A stretch of DNA of 31,516 nt from Flavobacterium sp. Lineage in GTDB: Bacteria > Bacteroidota > Bacteroidia > Flavobacteriales > Flavobacteriaceae. Within the stretch, counting starts at the first letter, position 1. Every line of letters starts with the position of its first letter. Shown here one piece after another: positions 15,256 through 23,713 of the stretch. Made by a program: the position numbers and the translations under genes. Under the pieces are notes generated by a model that was not told where the DNA came from, searched no databases, and was given only the letters and a program-made list of their open reading frames with translations. The stretch covers positions 1 to 31,516 of the forward strand of contig NZ_JAGKWP010000012.1 in NCBI RefSeq assembly GCF_021151785.1, given 5' to 3'.

Positions 15256-18039
15256 TTACATCATCATAAAACGTCTACCTTCTTTTTTCTCTTTACTATC
15301 AAACATATGAATCTTATACGTTAAAGAGAACATGACATAGCGTTTTAAAACAATATTTTCTTCATCAGTGATGGCATTTTCTGTGACGGTTCTTCGGGTG
15401 CTTTGATTTTGATTTAGCAAATCATATACTTTAACTTTTGCTAAAAATTTATCCTTGTAAAATGAATAAGCCAAACTGGTATTCCATAAGTAAAAATCTT
15501 TTTTAAATCCTGCTCCTAAATTGGAATTATAGTTATAACCAAAATCATTTCCAAAAGTCCATTTCTTAGGCCAGAAAGCAGTCACTTGAAGATTTAGTTT
15601 ATGAGTATAAAAATTTGTTTTATCGATGGTATAATTGGTATAATTGATAAACTGTTTAGAAAAATTATAACTTGGCGCAATCGTAATTATATCGGTCCAA
15701 TCATAGGTAAAACGAGCTGTGGGCGTAATCGCATAAGAAGTACTAGTAAACATTTGTCCGTTTACAAATCCTTTATCATAAGTTAAATTGTTATTCAATC
15801 TCAATTCATAACGGTAATTGATTTTTTCTTTCTTAATTGATTTATTCCAATAGATTCCTAGCCAAGCATTATGAGTTCCACTCACATTTACATAAGTAGT
15901 GTTCCGTTTTCTGTTTTCATCAAATACTGAAATAGAAGTTACTTCTGATTCATTGTAATTTATGCCCGACCACATACCGTACCCTGAACGTGTAGCAAAA
16001 TCATAATTTCTATAAGATAAATATACGGAGTGAGTTTTATTGATATTCAAATCTGCATTTCCTGTTATGGTATTTAAAGGATTTGACAAGTTTTGAATTG
16101 GCAATAATTGGGTTGCACTTGGCACATTATAATTCAAATAATAATTCACCCAGAGACTTTCCGATTTGTTGAACTTGTAGCTTCCATAAACATTTGCTTT
16201 AGGTAACATAAAACTTTTATCTAATCGAGTGGCCAGCCCTAAATATTCAGAATTATTAGTATTAGTAATTGAGGTCGTTCCTAATTCTATATTAAAATTA
16301 TATTTATTTTTATTCATACTTACTCCCGCATAAGTAGAAAACTCATTTGTTTTAGACTGATACACCATTGTTAACAAATCATTTGTGGAAGTATACGCAT
16401 TAGTTATGGGATCATAATCAAACGTTGCATTGGTATTTTTGTTCCATTTATAATCTAAGGTGGTTCCTAATTTAATCGACAAGGAATCGGTGATGGGTTC
16501 CATGTATTCAAAAGAAGCAGCGTAGTTATCATATTTTGCTTGAGATGTACTAATTTGATCTCGAATATCTGATGGTGTGTTATTTTGATAAAAATTCGTT
16601 TGAGAATTAGTTTGCGTATTGTCGTCGTTGGTATTGTTTTCATTATCTAAAACCAAAGACACACTTCTACCCTTTTTACGAAAAGCTTTGGTCAATGTGG
16701 TTGTATTTTGAATCGCTTTATTAGTAGATTCGGCATTATTTTTAGACGTAAAATCATTAATTAATTGTCCATTTTCAAAAGAAGTACTCTGTGAATCACT
16801 ATAATTTTTTCTGTTATTTTGACTAATCTTGGGTTCAAATACAATGGAGAAAGTTGAATCTAGTTTCACATCCGCTACAAAGTCCACATTGTTATATTGT
16901 GTGTCTGTTTTAGTACTAGATATAGAATTAGTCGTGAACGTTCCTGTTGGAAGTAAAGTCGTTCTGCTGGTTTTATTTGTGTTTTTGTTATTAGTACCCG
17001 AATGAAAAAAACTACTGGACAAGTCCATTTTTTTAAAATATTCATCTGAATAATTGATTCCGACCAAATTAGACTCAGTAATACCTGTGCTTGAACCAAA
17101 ATTTTGTCCATTATACCAATAACTTCCATCATTATTCACCCATAACTTTGAGCCATTTCGTCCTCCTCCCATATTATCAAATACCTCATCCATAGAGAAG
17201 CCAACCGAGTTAATATTATTTGCCGAAGCCAAGACACTCAATTTGGTTTTATTCTTAAAGTAATTTATTATACCACTGGACTCATATCGTTCATCTGTTC
17301 CATATCCTCCCATAGCTTTACCAAAAAAGCCTTTGTTCTTTTTTTCATCTATGGTTAAATTAATACTGGCATTGTTTGAAGCAGCGTTTGTACCCGTTTT
17401 CTCTTCTTTTTTAGTTTTAGTATCTGTCACCTGAACTTTATTAATCATTGTGGCGGGTAAATTTTGCAAGGCTACTTTACCGTCTTTATCAAAAAAGGGT
17501 TTACCATTAACCAATATTTGATTGACTTCTTTACCGTTTACTGTAATCTTACCATCAGCATCAATCTCTACACCTGGTAACTGTTTCAACAAAGATTCTA
17601 CATTAGCATCAGGACGCAACTTGAAAGAAGCCGCATTGAACTCTAAGGTGTCTTTTTTTATTCGAATAGGTGGAGCTTCAACATTAATCACTACTTCTTC
17701 AATTTGAGCGTCTTTTGGAGTTAAAGCTATAGTTCCAAAATCAAAATCAGCCTTGATGCTTTCAAAACGTTTAGTAAAAGTTTCAAGCTTTAGAAAAGCT
17801 ATTTTTAAGGTGCAAGGAGATGTTTGAGGCGAGACTTTAAGTTCAAATTCCCCTTTTTTGTTTGAAATGGTATATTCAATTACAGCAGAATCTTTTTCTC
17901 GAGTTAAATAAATAGTAGCAGATTCTAAAGGAACCTTTGAGGTGTTGTCGATTAATTTCCCTTTGAAAATGAGTTGATTTTGTGCTGACACAGCAAAAGA
18001 ACTCAACAGAATGAGTGCAGTTAACAAGGTTTTAAACAT
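15256..18039 (-). CDS. TonB-dependent-receptor-type outer membrane beta-barrel protein
   Basis: A 927-residue outer membrane protein: a signal peptide (about 1-19, MFKTLLTALILLSSFAVSA), an N-terminal carboxypeptidase-regulatory-like beta-sandwich (about 20-110), a plug-like region (about 125-220, with LLKQLPGVEIDADGKITVNG and ILVNGKPFFDKDGK), then a long Asn/Thr/Tyr-rich beta barrel to the C-terminus. This is the architecture of the Bacteroidetes outer-membrane beta-barrel family related to TonB receptors. No SusD-like partner is next to it, so the ligand is unknown and it may not be a glycan importer. I start at 18039. An in-frame ATG at 18090 would place the first 17 residues inside the der terminator hairpin, and the downstream start gives a clean signal peptide. 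The extreme C-terminus (KKEGRRFMMM) extends past the last strand. Confidence 0.88.
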   Translation of the reverse strand: MFKTLLTALILLSSFAVSAQNQLIFKGKLIDNTSKVPLESATIYLTREKDSAVIEYTISNKKGEFELKVSPQTSPCTLKIAFLKLETFTKRFESIKADFDFGTIALTPKDAQIEEVVINVEAPPIRIKKDTLEFNAASFKLRPDANVESLLKQLPGVEIDADGKITVNGKEVNQILVNGKPFFDKDGKVALQNLPATMINKVQVTDTKTKKEEKTGTNAASNNASINLTIDEKKNKGFFGKAMGGYGTDERYESSGIINYFKNKTKLSVLASANNINSVGFSMDEVFDNMGGGRNGSKLWVNNDGSYWYNGQNFGSSTGITESNLVGINYSDEYFKKMDLSSSFFHSGTNNKNTNKTSRTTLLPTGTFTTNSISSTKTDTQYNNVDFVADVKLDSTFSIVFEPKISQNNRKNYSDSQSTSFENGQLINDFTSKNNAESTNKAIQNTTTLTKAFRKKGRSVSLVLDNENNTNDDNTQTNSQTNFYQNNTPSDIRDQISTSQAKYDNYAASFEYMEPITDSLSIKLGTTLDYKWNKNTNATFDYDPITNAYTSTNDLLTMVYQSKTNEFSTYAGVSMNKNKYNFNIELGTTSITNTNNSEYLGLATRLDKSFMLPKANVYGSYKFNKSESLWVNYYLNYNVPSATQLLPIQNLSNPLNTITGNADLNINKTHSVYLSYRNYDFATRSGYGMWSGINYNESEVTSISVFDENRKRNTTYVNVSGTHNAWLGIYWNKSIKKEKINYRYELRLNNNLTYDKGFVNGQMFTSTSYAITPTARFTYDWTDIITIAPSYNFSKQFINYTNYTIDKTNFYTHKLNLQVTAFWPKKWTFGNDFGYNYNSNLGAGFKKDFYLWNTSLAYSFYKDKFLAKVKVYDLLNQNQSTRRTVTENAITDEENIVLKRYVMFSLTYKIHMFDSKEKKEGRRFMMM

Positions 18040-18050
18040 AGTATAAAATA

Positions 18051-18087
18051 AAAAAAGTAATTTTAATGCAATATTAAAACTACTTTT
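18051..18087 (-). terminator. Rho-independent terminator of der
   Basis: A 15-bp stem (18053-18067 with 18073-18087, one T-G pair in the minus-strand RNA) around a 5-base loop, followed on the minus strand by a T-run. It lies between der and the receptor gene. Confidence 0.82.
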
Positions 18088-18117
18088 CATAAAATTTATT
18101 GTACAAAATGTTAATTT

Positions 18118-19428
18118 TTATTTTTGTCTGAAATAAATATCAATAGGTACACCACTAAAATTATAATGTTCTCTTAGTTTGTTTTCAATAAAACGCTTGT
18201 AGGGATCTTTTACATATTGAGGTAAATTAGCAAAAAACACAAACTGAGGTGTTGGCGTTGGTAATTGCATACAATACTTAATTTTAATATATTTCCCCTT
18301 CAAGGCTGGTGGTGGATAAGCTTCGATAATAGGCAACATTAATTCATTAAATTTAGAAGTTGCTACTCTTTGTTTTCTATTTTCAAATACCTCAACGGCG
18401 GCTTCTAATGCTTTTAACAAGCGCTGTTTTTCTTTGGCTGATACAAAGATAATTGGCACATCTGTAAATGGAGCTATTTCTTCTCTTATCTTTCTTTCAT
18501 AATCTCTTGCGGTCATCGTATCCTTTTCAATTAGATCCCATTTATTCACCAAGATTACAATTCCTTTTCTATTTTTTTCAGCCAACCAGAAAATGTTTTG
18601 GTCTTGACTTTCAAATCCTCTAGTAGCGTCGATTACTAAGATACAAACATCGGAATGCTCAATAGCTCTTACCGAACGCATTACAGAATAAAATTCTAAA
18701 TCTTCTTTTACCTTTGCTTTACGACGAATACCCGCAGTATCAACTAAATTGAATTCAAATCCGAAACGATTGTATTTGGTATCAATTGCATCACGAGTAG
18801 TTCCAGCAATATCAGTTACCACAAATCGATCTTCTCCAATCAACGCATTGATAATCGATGATTTACCTGCATTAGGTCTTCCTACTACAGCAAATCTTGG
18901 CAATGGATTTTCTTCATCTTGTACTTGTGGTAATTCAGGTAAAACTTCTACCAGTTTATCTAATAAGTCTCCAGTTCCACTACCATTCATCCCTCCAATA
19001 GCAAAATATTCACCCAATCCTAAGTTATAAAATTCTAGTGCATCATTGGTTCTTTTAGCACTGTCGACTTTATTAACTACCAAAATTACAGGTTTAGTTA
19101 CTTTTCGCAACAACTTTGCTACTTCTACATCCATAGGAGTAATACCTTCTTCTACATCAACCATAAACAATATAGCATCTGCTTCATCAATTGCTAATTC
19201 TACTTGTTTACGAATTTCGCCTTCAAAAACATCATCAGAACCTTTGATATAACCACCCGTATCAATCACAGAAAACTCTTTTCCATTCCATTCACTTTTC
19301 CCATAATTTCGATCACGAGTTACTCCACTCACTGAATCAACAATGGCGTCTCTACGCTTGATTAAACGGTTAAAAAAAGTGGATTTCCCTACATTAGGTC
19401 TCCCTACAATGGCTACAATATTATTCAT
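18118..19428 (-). CDS. der: Ribosome assembly GTPase Der (EngA)
   Basis: An essential GTPase for 50S subunit maturation, with the diagnostic two consecutive G domains and a C-terminal KH-like domain; 436 residues, normal length. First G domain: GRPNVGKST (9-17), DTGG (57-60), NKVD (119-122). Second: GRPNAGKSS (183-191), DTAG (230-233) and NKWD. The C-terminal part contains the family end block KLREHYNFSGVPIDIYFRQK. It has its own promoter (19451-19480) and terminator, so it is a single-gene unit. Confidence 0.98.
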   Translation of the reverse strand: MNNIVAIVGRPNVGKSTFFNRLIKRRDAIVDSVSGVTRDRNYGKSEWNGKEFSVIDTGGYIKGSDDVFEGEIRKQVELAIDEADAILFMVDVEEGITPMDVEVAKLLRKVTKPVILVVNKVDSAKRTNDALEFYNLGLGEYFAIGGMNGSGTGDLLDKLVEVLPELPQVQDEENPLPRFAVVGRPNAGKSSIINALIGEDRFVVTDIAGTTRDAIDTKYNRFGFEFNLVDTAGIRRKAKVKEDLEFYSVMRSVRAIEHSDVCILVIDATRGFESQDQNIFWLAEKNRKGIVILVNKWDLIEKDTMTARDYERKIREEIAPFTDVPIIFVSAKEKQRLLKALEAAVEVFENRKQRVATSKFNELMLPIIEAYPPPALKGKYIKIKYCMQLPTPTPQFVFFANLPQYVKDPYKRFIENKLREHYNFSGVPIDIYFRQK

Positions 19429-19450
19429 AATTTTATTTTCAACTAATGGG

Positions 19451-19480
19451 CAAAGGTACTACTAAATCTTGTAATATCAA
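19451..19480 (-). promoter_or_regulatory. Promoter of der
   Basis: On the minus strand, TTG (19478-19480) is followed after 19 bases by TACCTTTG (19451-19458), matching the Bacteroidetes pattern TTG-N17-23-TAnnTTTG. It lies 23 bases before the start codon. Confidence 0.75.
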
Positions 19481-19523
19481 TTTTTTTACTATATTGTGGG
19501 CACTATTTTAAATAGAACGACCC

Positions 19524-20027
19524 ATGGAAGCACAAAATGACATTCGCCTTCGTTTACGTTTTTACAAGAATGTATCCGAAAGTAAAGAATCTGTAAGAGC
19601 CAAATTTGAGGCTTATAAACAGGTGATGTCACCCGATTTTTTAATGAAAATTAGAGGCAATCATATTCAATTTACGGTTTCTGGAGAGAAACACTACTAT
19701 TGGTCGCCTCATCTAACCATTGAACTAGAAGATTTAGAAGGAAGTAACGAACAAGGAACTCATATTCGTGGTTTATTTGGTCCTGCTCAAACCTTATGGA
19801 CGTTTTTCATATTTTTACATTTCATATTAGCAGGTATCTTTTTAACTTTTTCAATGTTTGCATTTACTAATTTCACTCTAAAAAAACCAGTAACTACAGA
19901 CTTGATTGTAATGGGACTTATGCTAGCTTGCTGGGTACTTCTTTATTTCATTGGAAGACAAACAAGAGAAAATGGCTATGGTCAAATGGAAGAATTAGAA
20001 GCAGAATTTAATAAAATAATCAACTAA
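19524..20027 (+). CDS. Unrecognised two-helix membrane protein
   Basis: A 167-residue protein of unknown function. Residues 1-85 look like a small cytoplasmic alpha/beta domain (helix KESVRAKFEAYKQVMSPDF, then strands IQFTVSGEK and LTIELEDLEG), followed by FGPAQTLWTFF and two transmembrane helices (about 91-115 and 124-143), then a short acidic tail (MEELEAEFNKII). No nucleotide-binding motif is visible. Conserved-looking features include GLFGPAQTLWTFFIF and FIGRQTR. It is transcribed away from der and convergent with era, ending at a shared terminator. Its placement between the two GTPase genes is suggestive but not proof of a link. Confidence 0.75.
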   Translation: MEAQNDIRLRLRFYKNVSESKESVRAKFEAYKQVMSPDFLMKIRGNHIQFTVSGEKHYYWSPHLTIELEDLEGSNEQGTHIRGLFGPAQTLWTFFIFLHFILAGIFLTFSMFAFTNFTLKKPVTTDLIVMGLMLACWVLLYFIGRQTRENGYGQMEELEAEFNKIIN

Positions 20028-20065
20028 AAAATCCCGATTATTTTTACTTAATCGGGATTTTTTTA
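20026..20065. terminator. Bidirectional rho-independent terminator
   Basis: ATCCCGATTA (20031-20040) / TAATCGGGAT (20049-20058), flanked by an A-run and a T-run. It serves the membrane protein gene (+) and era (-); its right edge overlaps the era stop codon. Confidence 0.88.
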
Positions 20066-20944
20066 TTTTTGATTGTATCCAAAACGTTTCAATTGGTAAG
20101 CGCTGTTTCGCCAATCTTTATTGATTTTCACAAATAATTCCAAATGGATTTTTTTTGCAAAAAACTGTTCTAAATCTTCTCTAGCTTGAATGCCTACTTT
20201 TTTTAAAGCTGATCCTTTATGCCCGATAATGATTCCTTTCTGAGTTTCACGCTCCACCATGATTACTGATTTAATTCGAATGATGTTCTCCTCTTCTTTG
20301 AACTCCTCAGTTTCCACTTCACAAGAATAAGGAATTTCCTTGTCATAATTCAAAAGAATTTTTTCTCTAATGGTTTCATTTACAAAGAAACGCTCAGTTT
20401 TATCGGTTAATTGATCTTTAGGATAAAAAGGAGGCGATTCGGGTAATAGTTCAATTATTCGATTGTATACATTTTCAACATTAAAATTCTCTAATGCTGA
20501 AATAGGATAAATCTCCGCATTAGGTACTTTTTCTTTCCACCAGTGTACTTGTTGTTCTAAAAGTTCTTGATTGGATTTATCAATTTTATTCAGCAACAAC
20601 AAAACAGGTACTTTTGCATGAATGATTTTATTAAAAAAAGCCTCGTCTTTCAATTCCTTCTCACCTACTTCTACCATGTAAATCAGGACATCAGCATCTG
20701 TAAAAGCGGTTTTTACAAAATCCATCATAGAAGATTGCAATTCGTAAGCTGGTTTGATAATCCCGGGAGTATCTGAAAAAACTATTTGATAATTTTCATC
20801 ATTTACAATTCCAAAAATCCGGTGGCGCGTGGTTTGTGCTTTACTTGTTATAATTGACAAACGTTCGCCTACCATGGCATTCATTAAGGTTGACTTTCCT
20901 ACATTGGGATTACCAATAATATTTACAAATCCTGCTTTGTGCAT
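20063..20944 (-). CDS. era: GTPase Era
   Basis: A GTPase for 16S rRNA maturation and 30S assembly; 293 residues, normal length. G domain: GNPNVGKST (11-19), the switch segment TSKAQTTRHRIFG (33-45), DTPG (58-61) and NKID (119-122). The C-terminal KH RNA-binding domain carries GIIIGHKGSALKKVG (about 238-252) and ends in the usual VKINKDWRNS segment. It is a single gene with a 3' terminator. On the minus strand a -7 element TACCTTTG lies at 21051-21058, about 107 bases before the start, so the transcript may have a leader of about 100 bases; no obvious -33 TTG is present. Confidence 0.98.
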   Translation of the reverse strand: MHKAGFVNIIGNPNVGKSTLMNAMVGERLSIITSKAQTTRHRIFGIVNDENYQIVFSDTPGIIKPAYELQSSMMDFVKTAFTDADVLIYMVEVGEKELKDEAFFNKIIHAKVPVLLLLNKIDKSNQELLEQQVHWWKEKVPNAEIYPISALENFNVENVYNRIIELLPESPPFYPKDQLTDKTERFFVNETIREKILLNYDKEIPYSCEVETEEFKEEENIIRIKSVIMVERETQKGIIIGHKGSALKKVGIQAREDLEQFFAKKIHLELFVKINKDWRNSAYQLKRFGYNQK

Positions 20945-21129
20945 TCTATTTTATTTAATCATTTAACTTTACCTATTTGTGCCATCATGTATATTGAAAT
21001 ACTATATAAAGGTTTTAAAACTGGCATCCTATATCTAAGTAATTATTTTGCAAAGGTACGTAATGCAAACTAGAAATTGGAATTACGAACGGCTAATTAC
21101 GTTTAAATTTAACCTGATGTATTACATTC

Positions 21130-21163
21130 AAAAAAAACCTTCAAAATAAGTTTCTTGAAGGTT
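21130..21163 (-). terminator. Rho-independent terminator of kmo
   Basis: AACCTTC (21136-21142) / GAAGGTT (21157-21163), with a T-run on the minus strand after the stem. Confidence 0.82.
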
Positions 21164-21169
21164 GATTGA

Positions 21170-22510
21170 TTATTTTAATAATTCTAAAATTCTGTGTTCT
21201 ACCACTTCAGTATCCCAAATTTCTTCAATAGATTCCATATTTAATATTTCTTCCATGATTTTATTTTGTTTATCTCCTTCAGCTAAAGCCTCGGAATAAG
21301 GTTGATGACTGAAGGTAACTCGTGAATACAACGGAATCCATTTATCAGGATGTTTTTCTGAAAACCATTTTTCAATTTTCTTTTGCAATAAAAACCTTGT
21401 GTCTGCGGTTTTTGCACTCATCTCCATAAAATTACGATAAGACAATTCAGCAATAGCATCAGCATTTGGTTTTCTTGAATTTTCATATTCATTCAGTAAA
21501 TTTGCCCAATCATCACCATATTTCTCCATCATTTCTTCTAAAACCGTTATATCTTCAAATCCAGCATTCATCCCATGACCATAAAAAGGTACAATGGCAT
21601 GACAGGCATCTCCAATTAAAGCGACCTTATCACTATAAGTCCATGGAAAACACTTCATAGTTACTAGATAGCTCGTAGGGTTTTTAAAGAAATCTTCAAC
21701 TAAATTTGGAATTACTTCTTTAGTATCAGGAAAATGCTGTGCAAAGAAATCCACTAATTGCTCTTTTGTTTTTAATGACTCAAAGGAATTTTCTCCATCA
21801 TGGGGCATAAACAAAGTACACGTAAAACTTCCATCTAAATTAGCTAATGCCATTAACATGAAGTTTCCTCTTGGCCAAATATGCAAAGATTTTTTATCTA
21901 ACTTGTGCGAACCATCAGAATTAGCTGGAATATTTAATTCCTTGTATCCAATATTTAAAAACTCTTGTGAGTAATTGAACATACTTTGTCTTTGCATACG
22001 ATGCCTAATTCTTGAAAAAGCCCCATCTGCTCCGAAAACTAAATCATATTTCAACTCAGTCCATTCGCCTCGTTCCTCTTCTCCCATATGTAGAGTCGCA
22101 TCAGTCAGCGTAACATCCCAAATTTTACTTTCAAAGAAAAATTCGACCCCTGCTTGTTCAGCTAAATCTACCATTTTCTTATTCAACAAACCGCGAGAAA
22201 TGGAATAGATAACCTCTCCATCTAAGCCATAAAACTGATTGGTTACTCTATCTGTACCTGTGTGAATAGCCCTTTTTTCAACTGGAATTCCAATTCCTAG
22301 AATTTCATCCTCTAAACCTACATTTTTGAGGGTTTTTATCCCTCTATCTGATAAAACTAAGTTTATTGAACGACCTGAAAAATTAATTTTTCTAATATCT
22401 GGACTTCTATCAAATATATGTACCGTATGTCCTCTTCTTTTAAGATAAATTCCCAACAAGGTTCCAACTAAACCAGAACCTACTATTGCGATTTTTTTTG
22501 GCGTTTGCAT
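21170..22510 (-). CDS. kmo: Kynurenine 3-monooxygenase
   Basis: An FAD-dependent hydroxylase that converts L-kynurenine to 3-hydroxykynurenine with NADPH and O2. It has 446 residues, close to the usual 450-480. The N-terminal dinucleotide fold shows GSGLVG (11-16) and the strand ending in VHIFDRSPD (30-38). The Kmo signature GRSINLVLSDRG (46-57) binds FAD/substrate, and the second FAD motif is ALIGDACHAIVPFYGHGMNA (297-316). A helical C-terminus follows. Bacterial enzymes lack the membrane anchor of animal forms, and none is seen. It is the last of three kynurenine-cluster genes, separated from the arginase-like gene by 115 bp that includes a possible promoter. Confidence 0.95.
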   Translation of the reverse strand: MQTPKKIAIVGSGLVGTLLGIYLKRRGHTVHIFDRSPDIRKINFSGRSINLVLSDRGIKTLKNVGLEDEILGIGIPVEKRAIHTGTDRVTNQFYGLDGEVIYSISRGLLNKKMVDLAEQAGVEFFFESKIWDVTLTDATLHMGEEERGEWTELKYDLVFGADGAFSRIRHRMQRQSMFNYSQEFLNIGYKELNIPANSDGSHKLDKKSLHIWPRGNFMLMALANLDGSFTCTLFMPHDGENSFESLKTKEQLVDFFAQHFPDTKEVIPNLVEDFFKNPTSYLVTMKCFPWTYSDKVALIGDACHAIVPFYGHGMNAGFEDITVLEEMMEKYGDDWANLLNEYENSRKPNADAIAELSYRNFMEMSAKTADTRFLLQKKIEKWFSEKHPDKWIPLYSRVTFSHQPYSEALAEGDKQNKIMEEILNMESIEEIWDTEVVEHRILELLK

Positions 22511-22529
22511 TGTAGTAAATCTTGTTATG

Positions 22530-22565
22530 CAAATTTATCCTTTTTATTTCTAAAATAGATACAAA
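22530..22565 (-). promoter_or_regulatory. Possible promoter of kmo
   Basis: On the minus strand, TTTG (22562-22565) is followed after 24 bases by TAAATTTG (22530-22537), one base longer than the common Bacteroidetes spacing. It would give kmo a start site separate from the kynU unit. Confidence 0.5.
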
Positions 22566-22625
22566 ATTTAGAATTGTTTTCACAAATAACATTCTCACAA
22601 AATCACACTATAGGATAAAACTTGT

Positions 22626-23705
22626 TTAAAATTCTATACGTTGCCCCACATTCATTCGATTACTTTTAGCTAAAACACCACACATATGAAATAACATTCT
22701 TGCCCCCACATTTCCATCCCAATCATCATGCTCACCTGGCGCTACTTCAACCAAATCAAATCCAATAATTTCTTTACCTGAATTAGCCAACAAATTAAAT
22801 AAATAAGTTGCTTGCTCAAAAGCAAATCCACCTGGAACTGGCGTACCTGTGTTAGGACAATACCATGGATACATGCCGTCTATATCAAAAGAAATACACA
22901 CTTTTTGAGGTAATTGTGCAATTATTTCTTCACATTGTTGCTTCCAAGTTTTACCTTCAAATTGTTCTTTTTTCAAATCTGAGTCAGTGTAAACTTTTAC
23001 TCGTCCATTTGACTTCTTAACAACATCTACTTCTTGCTCACAAAAATCACGAATACCTACTTGGACAATTTTTGACACTTGAGGTAATTGCAAAGTATTG
23101 TACATAATTGACGCATGTGAATAAGTAAACCCTTCATAGGCAATTCTTAAATCCATGTGTGCATCTAAATGTAAAATTCCAAAATCAGTATACTGGGCTG
23201 CTAAAGCTTCATAATACCCAAGTGGTGTGCTATGATCTCCTCCTAACAAAACAACTTTTTTCCCTTTATCTAACCAAAATTGAATACGCTCTTTTACTTC
23301 AGAATGCAAGTCTCTACAAACTTTATTAATTTTATCTAAATCCGATTGAAGCACAGGAAAAGTAGCCACATCTTCTCCATTTTCTAAAGCTTCAATTATG
23401 GGTTGGGCTAAATCCTTATACTTTGCAGAATTCTTTGCCCAATGACTTGGAGCCTCATCCATGTATATTCCCAACTTCCATAATTCAGGAAAATCTTGAT
23501 GTAATAAATCTACTTGAAAAGAAGCATCTAGAATGGCCGCTGGTCCTTCAGAAGCACCTGCACCATAACTCACAGTTACTTCCCATGGAACTGGCACTAC
23601 AATAATTTCACTTTCTTCAGCTGTAAAAGGCAATCCAAAAACAGTAGCATCAGCTAAACCAGGCTGCGATGGATCAAAATTTTCAATTTTTTGTTGTTTA
23701 GTCAT
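22626..23705 (-). CDS. Arginase-superfamily metallohydrolase of the kynurenine cluster
   Basis: A 359-residue ureohydrolase-fold enzyme. The binuclear manganese ligands are intact: H158 in GGDHS (155-159), D181, H183 and D185 in DAHMD, D274 and D276 in SFDID. However, the segment after the last ligands, usually DPxxAPGTGTP in arginases and agmatinases, is MYPWYCPNTGTPVPGG here: the conserved Asp is Tyr279 and the AP before GTGTP is replaced by CPN. The first half also carries a longer linker (about 80-130). So the metal chemistry is kept but the substrate is probably not arginine or agmatine. It begins 8 bp after kynU, so it is cotranscribed with it. Family members hydrolyse C-N bonds; formamidase, formimidoylglutamase or guanidino-acid hydrolase activity are all possible. 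Function is inferred from context only. Confidence 0.85.
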   Translation of the reverse strand: MTKQQKIENFDPSQPGLADATVFGLPFTAEESEIIVVPVPWEVTVSYGAGASEGPAAILDASFQVDLLHQDFPELWKLGIYMDEAPSHWAKNSAKYKDLAQPIIEALENGEDVATFPVLQSDLDKINKVCRDLHSEVKERIQFWLDKGKKVVLLGGDHSTPLGYYEALAAQYTDFGILHLDAHMDLRIAYEGFTYSHASIMYNTLQLPQVSKIVQVGIRDFCEQEVDVVKKSNGRVKVYTDSDLKKEQFEGKTWKQQCEEIIAQLPQKVCISFDIDGMYPWYCPNTGTPVPGGFAFEQATYLFNLLANSGKEIIGFDLVEVAPGEHDDWDGNVGARMLFHMCGVLAKSNRMNVGQRIEF

Positions 23706-23713
23706 TTTTCAAA

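Noticed and set aside
21059..21112. Repeated ATTACG/CGTAAT words upstream of era, considered as an operator or attachment site.
   Set aside because: Short 6-7 base words with irregular spacing in AT-rich DNA; expected by chance and no flanking mobile gene.
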